A stretch of DNA of 64,000 nt. It comes from Parvibaculum sp040390855 (GTDB lineage: Bacteria; Pseudomonadota; Alphaproteobacteria; Parvibaculales; Parvibaculaceae). Made by a program: the position numbers and the translations under genes. The notes below the pieces were generated by a model, which saw nothing but the letters and a program-made list of their open reading frames with translations, was not told the origin of the DNA and did no database searches. The stretch's first letter is position 1. Each line of letters opens with the position of its first letter. Of the stretch, positions 17,187 through 25,260 are shown in pieces. The stretch covers positions 62,001-126,000 of the forward strand of contig JAZJXO010000006.1 in the NCBI GenBank assembly GCA_040390855.1. The letters run 5' to 3'.

Positions 17187-18293
17187 TCAGTTCACGGCGA
17201 GCTTCGGTGTCGGTGCGGCGGTATTGTAGACCCCGCCCGTTGAGGCCGCGTCTTCCGCTTTGTCGCCACCGCGTGTATCGACGGAGACATAGACAGAAAG
17301 TCCGGGGCGGAGTTTTCCCTTGAGCGCATTGTCATCCGGCACGGCGATACGGACAGGGACACGCTGCACGACTTTGGTGAAATTTCCCGTCGCATTTTCC
17401 GCAGGCAGCAGGCTGAAGACCTGACCGGATGCGGGCGAGAAACTTTCCACCGTCCCTTCGATCTCGTCATCGGGAAAAGCGTCCGACACGATGGTCGCTT
17501 TCTGGCCGACACGGATATTGCCGATCTGTGTCTCTTTGAAATTCGCTTCGACATAGACATGCGGCAGCGCGACCAAGGAGGCGAGTTGTGCGCCGGGCTG
17601 TACCAGTTGGCCCACATCCATATGCTTGTTGCCGACCACGCCGTCGATGGGTGCGCGAATGACCGTGTAATCGAGATCGCGCTTGGCCTGATCGAGATTG
17701 GCGTCGGCCTGTTTCAATTGCGCTTCGGCCTCGACCTTCTGCGCATTAAGCACGGCGACCTGTGCGGTGGCCGAATTGAAATTGGCTTTCGCGCTTTTGA
17801 GCGCCGCATCCGCTGATTGCATTTCCGCGCGGGCAGATTCCAGCTTTTGCGTGCTGGCAAAATTTTCCTTCGCGAGCTTCTGGTAGCGCGTGTAGTCTTG
17901 CCGCGCGCGACGTGCCTGCGCCTCGGCCGAGGCAATAGAGGCTTCCGCGCTTGCTGCATTCGCTTGGGCCGCTGCCACCTGCTCGACCGTTGTCGCAATC
18001 GCCGCCTTCTGTGCGCCGACCTTGGCATCGGCTTGGGCCAATGCGATTTCAAAATCGCGTGGTGCGATGATCGCGAGAATATCGCCTGTATGGACATAGG
18101 CGTTTTCGGTGATATTGACGGAAGCCAGATAGCCCGTCACATGCGGGCTGATCACGGAAATATCGCTGGTGATATAGGCATTGTCGGTTGTCTGGATGTA
18201 GCGGTAATGCGTGTACCAGAGCACGGCATAGATAAGCCCCGCCACAAGGAAGACCCCGCCGATGGCTGCAAATAATCTCTGACGTTTTTCCAT
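17187..18293 (-). CDS. EmrA-like HlyD family secretion adaptor
   Basis: A 368-residue membrane-fusion protein. I start at the ATG giving MEKRQRLFAAIGGVFLVAGL, a single N-terminal signal anchor; the frame extends 31 codons further but into the divergent promoter. The lipoyl-like half-motif TTDNAYITSDISVISPHVTG is diagnostic of EmrA/VceA. A long alanine-rich coiled-coil hairpin follows, then VIRAPIDGVVGNKHMDVGQ closes the lipoyl domain. It is co-transcribed with the DHA2 transporter and divergent from a TetR regulator, with a long inverted repeat between them. Confidence 0.94.
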   Translation of the reverse strand: MEKRQRLFAAIGGVFLVAGLIYAVLWYTHYRYIQTTDNAYITSDISVISPHVTGYLASVNITENAYVHTGDILAIIAPRDFEIALAQADAKVGAQKAAIATTVEQVAAAQANAASAEASIASAEAQARRARQDYTRYQKLAKENFASTQKLESARAEMQSADAALKSAKANFNSATAQVAVLNAQKVEAEAQLKQADANLDQAKRDLDYTVIRAPIDGVVGNKHMDVGQLVQPGAQLASLVALPHVYVEANFKETQIGNIRVGQKATIVSDAFPDDEIEGTVESFSPASGQVFSLLPAENATGNFTKVVQRVPVRIAVPDDNALKGKLRPGLSVYVSVDTRGGDKAEDAASTGGVYNTAAPTPKLAVN

Positions 18294-18351
18294 GATCGCG
18301 CCCGCTTGCTCAAACCCATGACTGCTGGTCAATCGAACCAATCGGTCAATG

Positions 18352-18389
18352 CGCTTGAAATATGAGCCGTTTTTTCTTATATTCAAGCG
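18352..18389. promoter_or_regulatory. Inverted repeat in the EmrA/TetR divergent promoter
   Basis: CGCTTGAAATAT (18352-18363) and ATATTCAAGCG (18379-18389) are inverted copies apart from one extra A, with a 15-bp spacer. GACCG-like half sites (GGTCAAT near 18345, ACGGTCATT near 18408) flank it. This is a plausible operator array for the TetR protein encoded alongside. Confidence 0.5.
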
Positions 18390-18440
18390 GTATTTTTGAG
18401 AACCGAACGGTCATTTTTTGTGAATAGTCGGGTGAACCAG

Positions 18441-19109
18441 ATGGCGAAAACGGCCGTTTCTGTCGGTAGGGCAGCGGGCGAAGATCCTGCCAAGCGCCTC
18501 CAGATTCTGGAGGGTGCCGAGCGCGTTTTTCTGGCCGAGGGCTATGAAGGGGCCTCCATGTCGACAATCGCCCGCGCTGCGGCTGTCTCCAAGGGTACGC
18601 TCTATGTCTATTTCACCAATAAGGAAGCGCTTTTTTCAGAATTGATCGCGTTTCAGTGCCGCGCCCAGACCGATACGCTTTATGAAGGGCTGAAAGCGCC
18701 GGGTCCGGTGGATGTTTTACTGCGCCAGTTCGGCCGCGATTTCGTCCATTTCAAGATCGGTGACCGCGCCCATTCGATCGAGCGCCTCGTCATTGGCGAA
18801 GCAGCGAAATTTCCCGAACTCGGTCGTGCGTTTTTCGAGGCAGGACCGAAACGCGGTCTTGCGCGGCTTGCCGAATTTTTGCACGCCCGTGTTGAGACGG
18901 GCGAGCTTGATGTGGACCAGCCGCTGCTCGCCGCCGATCAGTTCATGGGTCTCTGCTTTGCTGATCTGGTTCTCAAGCGCCGCATGTCGGTGATCGAGAC
19001 GGCAACGCCCCAGCGCATCGGTTATATTGTCGATCACGCGGTCGACGTTTTTCTTAAAGCCTATCGCGCCAAAGCCTATCGCCCCGAAGCCTATCGCCCC
19101 GAAGCCTGA
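18441..19109 (+). CDS. TetR/AcrR-family regulator of the EmrAB-type pump
   Basis: A 222-residue TetR repressor. The ATG giving MAKTAVSVGRAAGEDPAKRL is chosen; an upstream in-frame start would lie in the operator region. The helix-turn-helix runs RLQILEGAERVFLAEGYEGA, then STIARAAAVSKGTLYVYF. The last 18 residues are built from a tandem YR(A/P)(K/E)A repeat encoded by 15-bp DNA units, which is unusual and probably a dispensable tail. It is divergent from the EmrA/EmrB pair, the usual layout for a local repressor released by pump substrates. Confidence 0.9.
   Translation: MAKTAVSVGRAAGEDPAKRLQILEGAERVFLAEGYEGASMSTIARAAAVSKGTLYVYFTNKEALFSELIAFQCRAQTDTLYEGLKAPGPVDVLLRQFGRDFVHFKIGDRAHSIERLVIGEAAKFPELGRAFFEAGPKRGLARLAEFLHARVETGELDVDQPLLAADQFMGLCFADLVLKRRMSVIETATPQRIGYIVDHAVDVFLKAYRAKAYRPEAYRPEA
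19056..19106 (+). repeat. 15-bp tandem repeat in the 3' end of the TetR gene
   Basis: Three full copies of a (A/G)AAGCCTATCGC(G/C)CC unit (starts 19056, 19071, 19086) plus a partial fourth ending at the stop codon. Each unit encodes one pentapeptide of the protein tail, so copy-number change keeps the frame. Confidence 0.9.
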
Positions 19110-19156
19110 TGCTATGTGCTCTGTCCGTTGACAGAGGCACCGAGTCCCACGCGTCC

Positions 19157-20299
19157 TTACGCCCCCAGCACCAGCGTGTCGCCCTTGCGCCAGTAAATCC
19201 AGTAGTCCTCGCCGCGCTTGAAGGTGAACTCCTCGATGTCGCGCGACACGTTGCCGATGTCGGCGAGGATCGGTGCGCCCACGCCGATGTCGAAGTAGAC
19301 GTGGCTGTAGGAGCCGTAATAGGCGACTTCGCCCACCTTGCCGCGCAGCGCGATGACGTCGGGGTCTGTGGGCTGGCTTTCGGCCACGAAAATCTTTTCG
19401 GGCCGCACCGCGAGCGCGACGTCGCCCACCGCATCGCCGGTGAGTTCCACATCGCCGAAATTCGGCACGGTCACTTTCACGCGGTTGTCGCCGACGCGTT
19501 GCGATTTCGCATCCATCAGATTGATACGGCCGATAAAGTCGGCCACGAAGCGGCTTGCCGGATTTTCATAAAGCTGGGCCGGTGCTGCGATCTGGCGCAC
19601 TGTGCCGGCATTCATCACGGCAATGCGGTTCGCCATCGACAGGGCTTCGGTCTGGTCATGCGTGACGATGACAAAGGTAATGCCGACCGTCTGTTGCAGG
19701 CGCACGAGTTCAAGCTGCATCGCTTCACGCAGTTTGGCGTCAAGCGCCGACAGCGGTTCGTCGAGCAGCAGCACAGAGGGGCGTTTGACGAGGGCGCGGG
19801 CCAGTGCCACGCGCTGGCGCTGACCGCCCGACATTTCATGCGGCATCCGTTTGCCGAAGCCGCCGAGTTTCACAAGTTCCAGTGCTTCCGCCGTCCGCTT
19901 TTTGATTTCCGACGCAGGCCGCCCGTCCATGCGCAGTCCATAGGCGACATTTTTTTCGACCGACATATGCGGAAAGACAGCATAGGACTGGAACACCATG
20001 TTGACGGGACGGCGGTTGGGCTCGACGGTCGCCATATTGTGCCCGTCGATGATGACTTCGCCAGACGTCGGCGTTTCAAAACCCGCGAGCATACGCAGGA
20101 GCGTGGTCTTGCCGCAGCCCGATGGTCCGAGCAGGGCAAAAAACTCGCCGCGTTTGACGGTGATGTTGGCGTCATCGACCGCCTTGACGCCGCCTTGATA
20201 TATTTTCGAGACGTTTTTGATTTCGATGATCGGCGCCGCAGTTGCAGAAGGGGTCGCCGAATAGGCTGACATTGCTTGTTCCTGTTGGGCCATGCTCAC
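19157..20299 (-). CDS. PotA/PotG-like ABC transporter ATP-binding protein, without permeases
   Basis: A 380-residue importer ATPase of the spermidine/putrescine (PotA/PotG) type. Walker A GPSGCGKTT is at 58-66, with Q-loop FQSYAVFPHM, signature MSGGQRQR, Walker B LLLDEP and H-loop VTHDQTEA, then a TOBE_2 domain. GTG 20299 is preferred since AGGAG lies 6-7 nt upstream; ATG 20293 is an alternative. A polyamine ATPase normally sits with a binding protein and two permeases. Here it faces a TetR gene on one side and a long non-coding gap on the other, so the partners are elsewhere or lost. Confidence 0.9.
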   Translation of the reverse strand: MSMAQQEQAMSAYSATPSATAAPIIEIKNVSKIYQGGVKAVDDANITVKRGEFFALLGPSGCGKTTLLRMLAGFETPTSGEVIIDGHNMATVEPNRRPVNMVFQSYAVFPHMSVEKNVAYGLRMDGRPASEIKKRTAEALELVKLGGFGKRMPHEMSGGQRQRVALARALVKRPSVLLLDEPLSALDAKLREAMQLELVRLQQTVGITFVIVTHDQTEALSMANRIAVMNAGTVRQIAAPAQLYENPASRFVADFIGRINLMDAKSQRVGDNRVKVTVPNFGDVELTGDAVGDVALAVRPEKIFVAESQPTDPDVIALRGKVGEVAYYGSYSHVYFDIGVGAPILADIGNVSRDIEEFTFKRGEDYWIYWRKGDTLVLGA

Positions 20300-20717
20300 C
20301 GTCGTCTCCTGAAGGCGTGTTACCGGTTCTAGGTAAAACGCATATATTACAGTGCAGTTCTATTCAGTGTTCATCGCTTTTGGTGTTTAGGCAAGGGCGG
20401 GAAAGCGTGGTTTGAAAATGGGGCCCCTTCTTTTGAAACCGGACCGCATTTTCGCGAGCCCTGCTACAGGAAGGCGCAAATCTGCGGGCAAGTTGATCAA
20501 AATACGGGCAACCATCGGGCAATCCTATCTCTGCTGTCGGGTTGTTTTGAGGAGGGTCTTCGTTTTCGTTGCGGTGCTCCTCGCCATGATGATCTGCTTT
20601 TTCATCCGTATACAGACATAAAATACCGTTCTCCTCCTCTCCTTGCTCACCCCTTGACATCTTCCCGCCCGACCTCTAAATAATAATCATTCGCAAATAT
20701 GAAGCGGGAGGCCCGAC
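20300..20717. other. 418-bp intergenic region with promoters
   Basis: No protein or RNA gene is convincing; a 69-codon frame at 20412-20621 has no family resemblance or good ribosome site. The left part holds the promoter side of the ABC ATPase gene, and the right end holds the DUF2061 promoter and a Fur-like sequence. Confidence 0.65.
20654..20694 (+). promoter_or_regulatory. Promoter and Fur-box-like sequence upstream of DUF2061
   Basis: A perfect TTGACA at 20654-20659 is followed 17 bp later by TAAATA. The overlapping stretch 20676-20694 matches the classical 19-bp Fur box at 13 positions, including the AATCATT core. Iron-type control is possible but unproven. Confidence 0.4.
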
Positions 20718-20987
20718 ATGAGCGTTGGCATGGGCGATGACATGAGCAATGACAAGCAGACGAAAACCTATGCCCTGAAAAAAGCCCTCGGCTTTTCGGC
20801 CGTTCATTTTGTTGTCGGAACGGGTCTCGCTTTTATCCTCACCGGCCAGTGGGTGGTGGCGCTCGGCGTGGCGCTGATTGAGCCCATCGTCAATGCGGGG
20901 ATTATTTATGGCCATTCCCGCTGGGAATTGCGGCGGGATCAAAACGTCGGTAACGGGCGGGGGCTGGTTTCGGGCGGCGCGTTTTAA
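20718..20987 (+). CDS. DUF2061 small membrane protein
   Basis: An 89-residue protein with two hydrophobic segments (FSAVHFVVGTGLAFILTG and VVALGVALIEPIVNAGIIYG), followed by HSRWELRR, which matches the DUF2061 pattern of small inner-membrane proteins of unknown function. A GCGGGAGG ribosome site precedes the start; a second ATG at codon 6 and a third at codon 9 are alternatives. It is monocistronic and convergent with the Nudix gene. A Fur-box-like sequence overlaps its promoter, the only regulatory clue. Confidence 0.85.
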   Translation: MSVGMGDDMSNDKQTKTYALKKALGFSAVHFVVGTGLAFILTGQWVVALGVALIEPIVNAGIIYGHSRWELRRDQNVGNGRGLVSGGAF

Positions 20988-21096
20988 GCTTCGACGAAGT
21001 AACCGACGACCTCGACATATAAAGGCTTGGTTTCTTGCGTGACATGCCGGTATGTCCGGACTGATCGTCGGTTTTATCCCTCCTATTATGAGCCTT

Positions 21097-21720
21097 TTAC
21101 TTCCACGCCCAGACCGGCTGTTCCAGCTCGTGCACCCTTGTTTCCCGTCCCCGTAAAACCAGTTCCGCAAACTGGTAAAGCAGCGCCGCTGTCGGCGCAT
21201 GGACATGCGCATCGTCCGTGAGTCGAAGCCGGATCACCGGCTTTTCGCTTTCGGGAATGGTGAGAAAAATAGGCGAGTCCTCGCGGTCGAGCACACTCAG
21301 CGGAAAACTATGGATGGACGCGACCTCGCCGGGATTGGGCACCATGCCGTCGAGCGTCTCCTGCCAGACGATCACCGGCGTGATGCAATAGCCTGATCTT
21401 GTCGGATAGGGATCAAGCAGACCCAACACATCGGATGCTTGTGCCGCAAGGCTTATTTCTTCTCTGAGTTCGCGCAAAGCGGCTTGTGTAATTGTCTCGC
21501 CGTCATCAATCCGTCCGCCGGGCAGGGCCCATTGTCCGGCATGGGCGTTGAGGCGGGGAGCGCGGCGCGTGAGAAGAAACCCCGCTTCCCCCTCATGCGG
21601 CACGATCGTGATGGTGACGGCGGCTTGTTTCAGTGTCGCTTGCGGCGGGCTCCAATGCGTGAAATTTTCGAGCTTTGCCGCGATGCTCTCGCGTAGCTTT
21701 GCGTTAAAAATAAGCGACAT
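21097..21720 (-). CDS. Nudix hydrolase, CoA pyrophosphatase (NudL-like)
   Basis: A 207-residue hydrolase predicted to cleave coenzyme A or acyl-CoA to phosphopantetheine and 3',5'-ADP. The UPF0035 signature LLTRRAPRLNAHAGQW starts at residue 49. The Nudix box runs from Gly69 (GRIDDGE...RELREEI) with the metal-binding glutamates E84, E87 and E88. The glycine that normally follows the last isoleucine is serine (Ser90), a mild departure. It is divergent from alanine dehydrogenase across a 169-bp AT-rich gap. Confidence 0.92.
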   Translation of the reverse strand: MSLIFNAKLRESIAAKLENFTHWSPPQATLKQAAVTITIVPHEGEAGFLLTRRAPRLNAHAGQWALPGGRIDDGETITQAALRELREEISLAAQASDVLGLLDPYPTRSGYCITPVIVWQETLDGMVPNPGEVASIHSFPLSVLDREDSPIFLTIPESEKPVIRLRLTDDAHVHAPTAALLYQFAELVLRGRETRVHELEQPVWAWK

Positions 21721-21889
21721 GCCTTCCCTTTCATCACTCTTTTTTTCTTATATACCAGCAAAAACAATCATTTAAACGATGAATATATTAAACACACCGC
21801 GTCGATTTAAATGCCGTCCCGATTGGAAGCGTCACGGGTGGGGTCTAGATTCTCAGGCGTAGACTATCATTTTGCAAAGGACTTCCCCC

Positions 21890-23011
21890 ATGCGTATCGG
21901 TGTTCCCAAGGAAATCAAGGTCCATGAATATCGCGTCGGCATGACGCCGTCCGCCGTGCGCGAGGCGGTGCATCACGGTCATCAGGTCATGGTGCAAAAG
22001 AATGCCGGTTTCGGCATCGGCCTTTTCGACAAACATTACGCCAATGCCGGTGCGGTGCTGGTGGAGTCGGCGGCAGAGATTTTTGCCAGTGCCGATATGA
22101 TCGTCAAAGTGAAAGAGCCCCAGCCCGCCGAATGGAAGATGCTGCGCGAAGGGCAGATTCTCTTCACCTATCTGCATCTCGCGCCCGACCCCGATCAGGC
22201 GCGCGGGCTGATGCAGTCGGGCGCGGTGGCCATTGCCTATGAAACCGTTTCAGACCTGCGCGGTGGATTGCCGCTTCTCGCGCCGATGTCGGAAGTCGCG
22301 GGCCGCATGTCCATTCAGGCCGGTGCGCATTCACTGGAAATCGCGCAAGGCGGGTGCGGCATGTTGCTTGGCGGTGTGCCGGGCGTGCCGGCTGCCAAGG
22401 TTGTGATCCTTGGCGGCGGCGTCTCGGGCATGAATGCCGCGCGTATGGCGATGGGGCTCGAAGCGCATGTCACTGTCATCGACATCAATCTGCACACGCT
22501 TTACGACCTCGATCTGCAATTCGGGCCGAAGCTCAATACGATTTATTCGACCGTTGATGCGATTGAAGAATATGTGCTGGGCGCTGATCTCGTGATCGGT
22601 GCGGTGCTGGTGCCGGGCGCTGCCGCGCCGAAACTTGTGTCGGAAAAAATGGTGCAGGCGATGAAGAAAGGCTCGGTCCTTGTCGACATTGCCATTGATC
22701 AGGGCGGCTGCTTTGCGACCTCGCACGCGACGACACATGCCGATCCGACTTATATCAAGCATGACGTGGTGCATTACTGCGTTGCCAATATGCCGGGTGC
22801 TGTGGCGCGGACCTCCACCTTCGCGCTCAACAATGCGACGCTGCCGTTTACCCTCGCGCTTGCCGACAAGGGCTATAAAAAAGCGCTCGCGGACAATCCG
22901 TTTCTGCTTGCGGGGCTGAACGTTCATAGGGGCCATATCACGTATGAAGCGGTGGCGGATGCCATCGGCGTTCCCTATGTCGATGCTGCCACGGCCATTT
23001 CTCGATCGTAA
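21890..23011 (+). CDS. ald: Alanine dehydrogenase
   Basis: A 373-residue enzyme for NAD-dependent oxidative deamination of L-alanine to pyruvate and ammonia, of typical family length. The start MRIGVPKEIKVHEYRVGMTP is the family hallmark, with AAGGAC upstream; an in-frame TTG six codons earlier is less likely. The Rossmann motif is VVILGGGVSGMNA, and DIAIDQGGCFATS is the conserved active-site segment. It is monocistronic with an AT-rich promoter region shared with the Nudix gene. Such genes are often controlled by Lrp/AldR-type regulators, but none is adjacent here. Confidence 0.97.
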   Translation: MRIGVPKEIKVHEYRVGMTPSAVREAVHHGHQVMVQKNAGFGIGLFDKHYANAGAVLVESAAEIFASADMIVKVKEPQPAEWKMLREGQILFTYLHLAPDPDQARGLMQSGAVAIAYETVSDLRGGLPLLAPMSEVAGRMSIQAGAHSLEIAQGGCGMLLGGVPGVPAAKVVILGGGVSGMNAARMAMGLEAHVTVIDINLHTLYDLDLQFGPKLNTIYSTVDAIEEYVLGADLVIGAVLVPGAAAPKLVSEKMVQAMKKGSVLVDIAIDQGGCFATSHATTHADPTYIKHDVVHYCVANMPGAVARTSTFALNNATLPFTLALADKGYKKALADNPFLLAGLNVHRGHITYEAVADAIGVPYVDAATAISRS

Positions 23012-23045
23012 AAACGCCCCGTTTTGGGTCTCTTTTTATTCGGCG

Positions 23046-23053
23046 TTAACCAT
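23046..23053 (+). promoter_or_regulatory. CtrA-type half-site TTAACCAT upstream of the SPOR-like gene
   Basis: TTAACCAT lies 58 bp upstream of the ATG. This octamer has been described as a CtrA half-site in alphaproteobacteria. An 8-mer alone is weak evidence. Confidence 0.35.
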
Positions 23054-23110
23054 CTTGGCGCATGATTCCCCCTAACCCAGATATGTGGGTGATGGTTTCA
23101 GGGGACTAAG

Positions 23111-23599
23111 ATGCAGAGATCAAGACGCCGCGAATTTTTCTGGCTTTTTCTGATCGCGGGTTGTGTGGCGCTTTTCGTGGCGCGACGCGACGGCCATGCG
23201 GATTCCTATGATCAACTCGGCATGACCGAGCTTGTGCGTGCAGCCCAGCGCGAACCCGTGACGCGCATTGTCAGCAATGACCGGCTTGAAACGGGCACTG
23301 TTTCGCGCGTGTCCGTCGTGCCGGTGAGCCGACCTGCGGCCCCTTCGGGCGGCTATTATGTGCCGCTCGGCTCCTACGGCAATATCGACCAGGCCACGCG
23401 CCGCTATCTCGATGTCGCCCTTCTCGATCCGTCGCTTGAGCGGTCGAATAAATTACGGATCGAGACGGTTTCGGTTGCCGGTGATGCGACCTTCCATAAG
23501 GTTCGCATGGGCAATTTTGCGAGCGAAAAAGCGGCCAAATCCGCCTGTTCCAAGGCCGGAATCGCGTCCGTCCTCTGCCTTGTGGTCGCGGCCCGCTAA
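23111..23599 (+). CDS. SPOR-domain-like secreted or anchored protein
   Basis: A 162-residue protein with an N-terminal signal anchor (EFFWLFLIAGCVALFVA, 8-24) and a C-terminal SPOR-like fold: YYVPLGSYGNIDQATRRY, then KVRMGNFASEKAAKSAC, the two half-repeats seen in SPOR domains that bind denuded peptidoglycan. A GGGGACTAAG ribosome site precedes the ATG. A periplasmic or septal role is inferred from the domain. A TTAACCAT sequence upstream hints at cell-cycle control. No partner gene is adjacent; rpmF follows 148 bp later. Confidence 0.7.
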   Translation: MQRSRRREFFWLFLIAGCVALFVARRDGHADSYDQLGMTELVRAAQREPVTRIVSNDRLETGTVSRVSVVPVSRPAAPSGGYYVPLGSYGNIDQATRRYLDVALLDPSLERSNKLRIETVSVAGDATFHKVRMGNFASEKAAKSACSKAGIASVLCLVVAAR

Positions 23600-23747
23600 A
23601 GCCGGTGGACTTTTCCTCCGCTTTGCTTGTATAAGGCCCGCCAGACGCCGCTCTCCTTTATCGGGGAGCGGTACACCATGTTTTTTCACCCTTTGTTTTG
23701 GCTGCTTTCGCGCGGTTTTCAAGGGTGCCAGACCGGAGCTTTCAGCT

Positions 23748-23933
23748 ATGGCCGTTCCTAAAAGGAAGACCTCCCCCTCCAAGCGCGGGATGCGCCGTTC
23801 GGCCGACGCGCTGAAGAACCCCACCTATGTCGAAAATCCCGATTCAGGTGAGCTGCACCGTCCCCATCATGTCGATCTGAAAAGCGGCATGTATCGCGGT
23901 CGTCAGATCCTGAAGCCCAAAGGCGACATTTGA
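23748..23933 (+). CDS. rpmF: 50S ribosomal protein L32
   Basis: A 61-residue large-subunit ribosomal protein with the canonical start MAVPKRKTSPSKRGMRRSAD, then the PHHVDLKSGMYRGRQIL tail. The C-terminal zinc-binding cysteines of some L32 proteins are absent, as is usual in alphaproteobacteria. GGAG lies about 9 nt upstream. A hairpin with one mismatch (CCGCTCTCC...GGGGAGCGG, about 23648-23671) lies in the leader, and a terminator follows within 30 bp. The gene is monocistronic here and not linked to plsX/fabH. Confidence 0.97.
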   Translation: MAVPKRKTSPSKRGMRRSADALKNPTYVENPDSGELHRPHHVDLKSGMYRGRQILKPKGDI

Positions 23934-23960
23934 GTTTTGTCGCGGTAACGCGCCATTTGA

Positions 23961-23996
23961 AACGCCGGTTTCCCACAAGAGACCGGCGTTTTTGTT
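23961..23996. terminator. Terminator after rpmF, possibly bidirectional
   Basis: A 9-bp stem AACGCCGGT / ACCGGCGTT (23961-23969 with 23982-23990), a 12-nt loop and a TTTTGTTT tail. It lies between two convergent genes, so it may serve both. Confidence 0.8.
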
Positions 23997-23999
23997 TGC

Positions 24000-25079
24000 C
24001 TAAAACGAATTGAGGACACAGGTCGCCATGTCGCGCGTCTGGCGTGTCACGTCTTCTTTCCAGTCATCCGCATCGACATAGAACGCATCGCGGATTTGTT
24101 TTTTGATGGTGGGTGCCGCCGGATTTGCCGGCCCGCCATGGCGGTAGAGCCAGTTGTCGGCGACGAGTGCTGCCGCGACAAGGTTCATCGCCACGGTGCC
24201 GAACTCAAGCCCGCATGGCGTCACTTGGCGGCCCTTGAGTTCGGCTTCAAAGACTTCCGTGATCGACCCTGGCACGTTGGACGAGACGGAATCTTCGGCC
24301 TGCGTCGAATGAACAATATCGCCCCACCAGCCATGCAGCCGTTTGAATGTGTCGCTGTCGGGCCGCGCTGTCGAAACCACCTCGCCATGGCCGCGCGGAC
24401 CCAATCCTGAATGGATGTCGATATAGGTGATGCGGGTGGCCCCGCCCATTTCATCCCTGATGATCTTGCGCAATGTCGTGTTGGACCAGACTTCCTTCGT
24501 GCCGCCGAACTGCACGCCCTCGGGATGGGCATATTGCCCGCCCGACAGCGCGTGCTGCAAAGCGGCCGCTCCATGCGCCTGGGCATAGGCCTTCATTTTG
24601 GCGCGGCCCAGATTGAGCGCGTTTTCCGACAGGTCTGATGGGTTCAGCGCATCGTAAATATCCTCATAGCCCGCGTTCACCGGATGGGGCTTGGCGTGGT
24701 CGAGAAAGTTGCGGTTCAAATCCACATTGTCTTCGTTGACACGTCGCCCATGGGCAAAGCCCCAAGGGTTGATGCCATGAATGAAAACAAGCGCCACGTC
24801 CTTGGGCAGCGCGTCCGCAAAGCCTGATGAAAGCAGGGCTGTCATAATGCCCGACCCGCAATAGCCCTCGACGCCATGCGTGCCCGCGCCGATCCCGAGA
24901 ACGGTTTTGGCCCCCTCCGGTCCGATGCGGGCGACGTCGGTGGCGATCGGCCCCCCGTCCGGCCCCGCCAGCGGGTGGCGGTATTCGGCCATGCGCGCGC
25001 CCGCTGCCGTGGCGGCGGCGAGAAAGCGTTCGCGGGCTTCGGCATAGGATTGGGAAAAGTGGGGAGCCGCTTCTGTCAT
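24000..25079 (-). CDS. DUF2817 protein, M14-like metallocarboxypeptidase/deacylase fold
   Basis: A 359-residue cytoplasmic protein of the DUF2817 family, related to M14 zinc carboxypeptidases and aspartoacylases. Putative zinc ligands are His68 and Glu71 in GTHGVEGY and the histidine in IDIHSGLG; NEDNVDLNRNF carries the substrate-binding Asn-Arg pair, and a late glutamate in LEFGT may be the catalytic base. All expected residues are present, so activity is likely, though the natural substrate is unknown. It is monocistronic and faces rpmF. No signal peptide is visible. Confidence 0.85.
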   Translation of the reverse strand: MTEAAPHFSQSYAEARERFLAAATAAGARMAEYRHPLAGPDGGPIATDVARIGPEGAKTVLGIGAGTHGVEGYCGSGIMTALLSSGFADALPKDVALVFIHGINPWGFAHGRRVNEDNVDLNRNFLDHAKPHPVNAGYEDIYDALNPSDLSENALNLGRAKMKAYAQAHGAAALQHALSGGQYAHPEGVQFGGTKEVWSNTTLRKIIRDEMGGATRITYIDIHSGLGPRGHGEVVSTARPDSDTFKRLHGWWGDIVHSTQAEDSVSSNVPGSITEVFEAELKGRQVTPCGLEFGTVAMNLVAAALVADNWLYRHGGPANPAAPTIKKQIRDAFYVDADDWKEDVTRQTRDMATCVLNSF

Positions 25080-25260
25080 TTTTCTTTCCGCTTTTGTTCT
25101 TATTGTGCAGTTCTGATTTTTGCGGGTTTACGGCGGATTTGCCACAGTTCCGTCACAGGCTCGGTGCCAAGGTTACGACGTGGACGGTATTTTGTGCTAG
25201 TTTGAAACGTAGATGGGCTTTTGGGGAGCAACATTCGCTTGCTCATACGGGGAATTGAAA

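Noticed and set aside
20412..20621. 69-codon frame in the gap upstream of the ABC ATPase
   Set aside because: No ribosome site, odd composition and no family resemblance.
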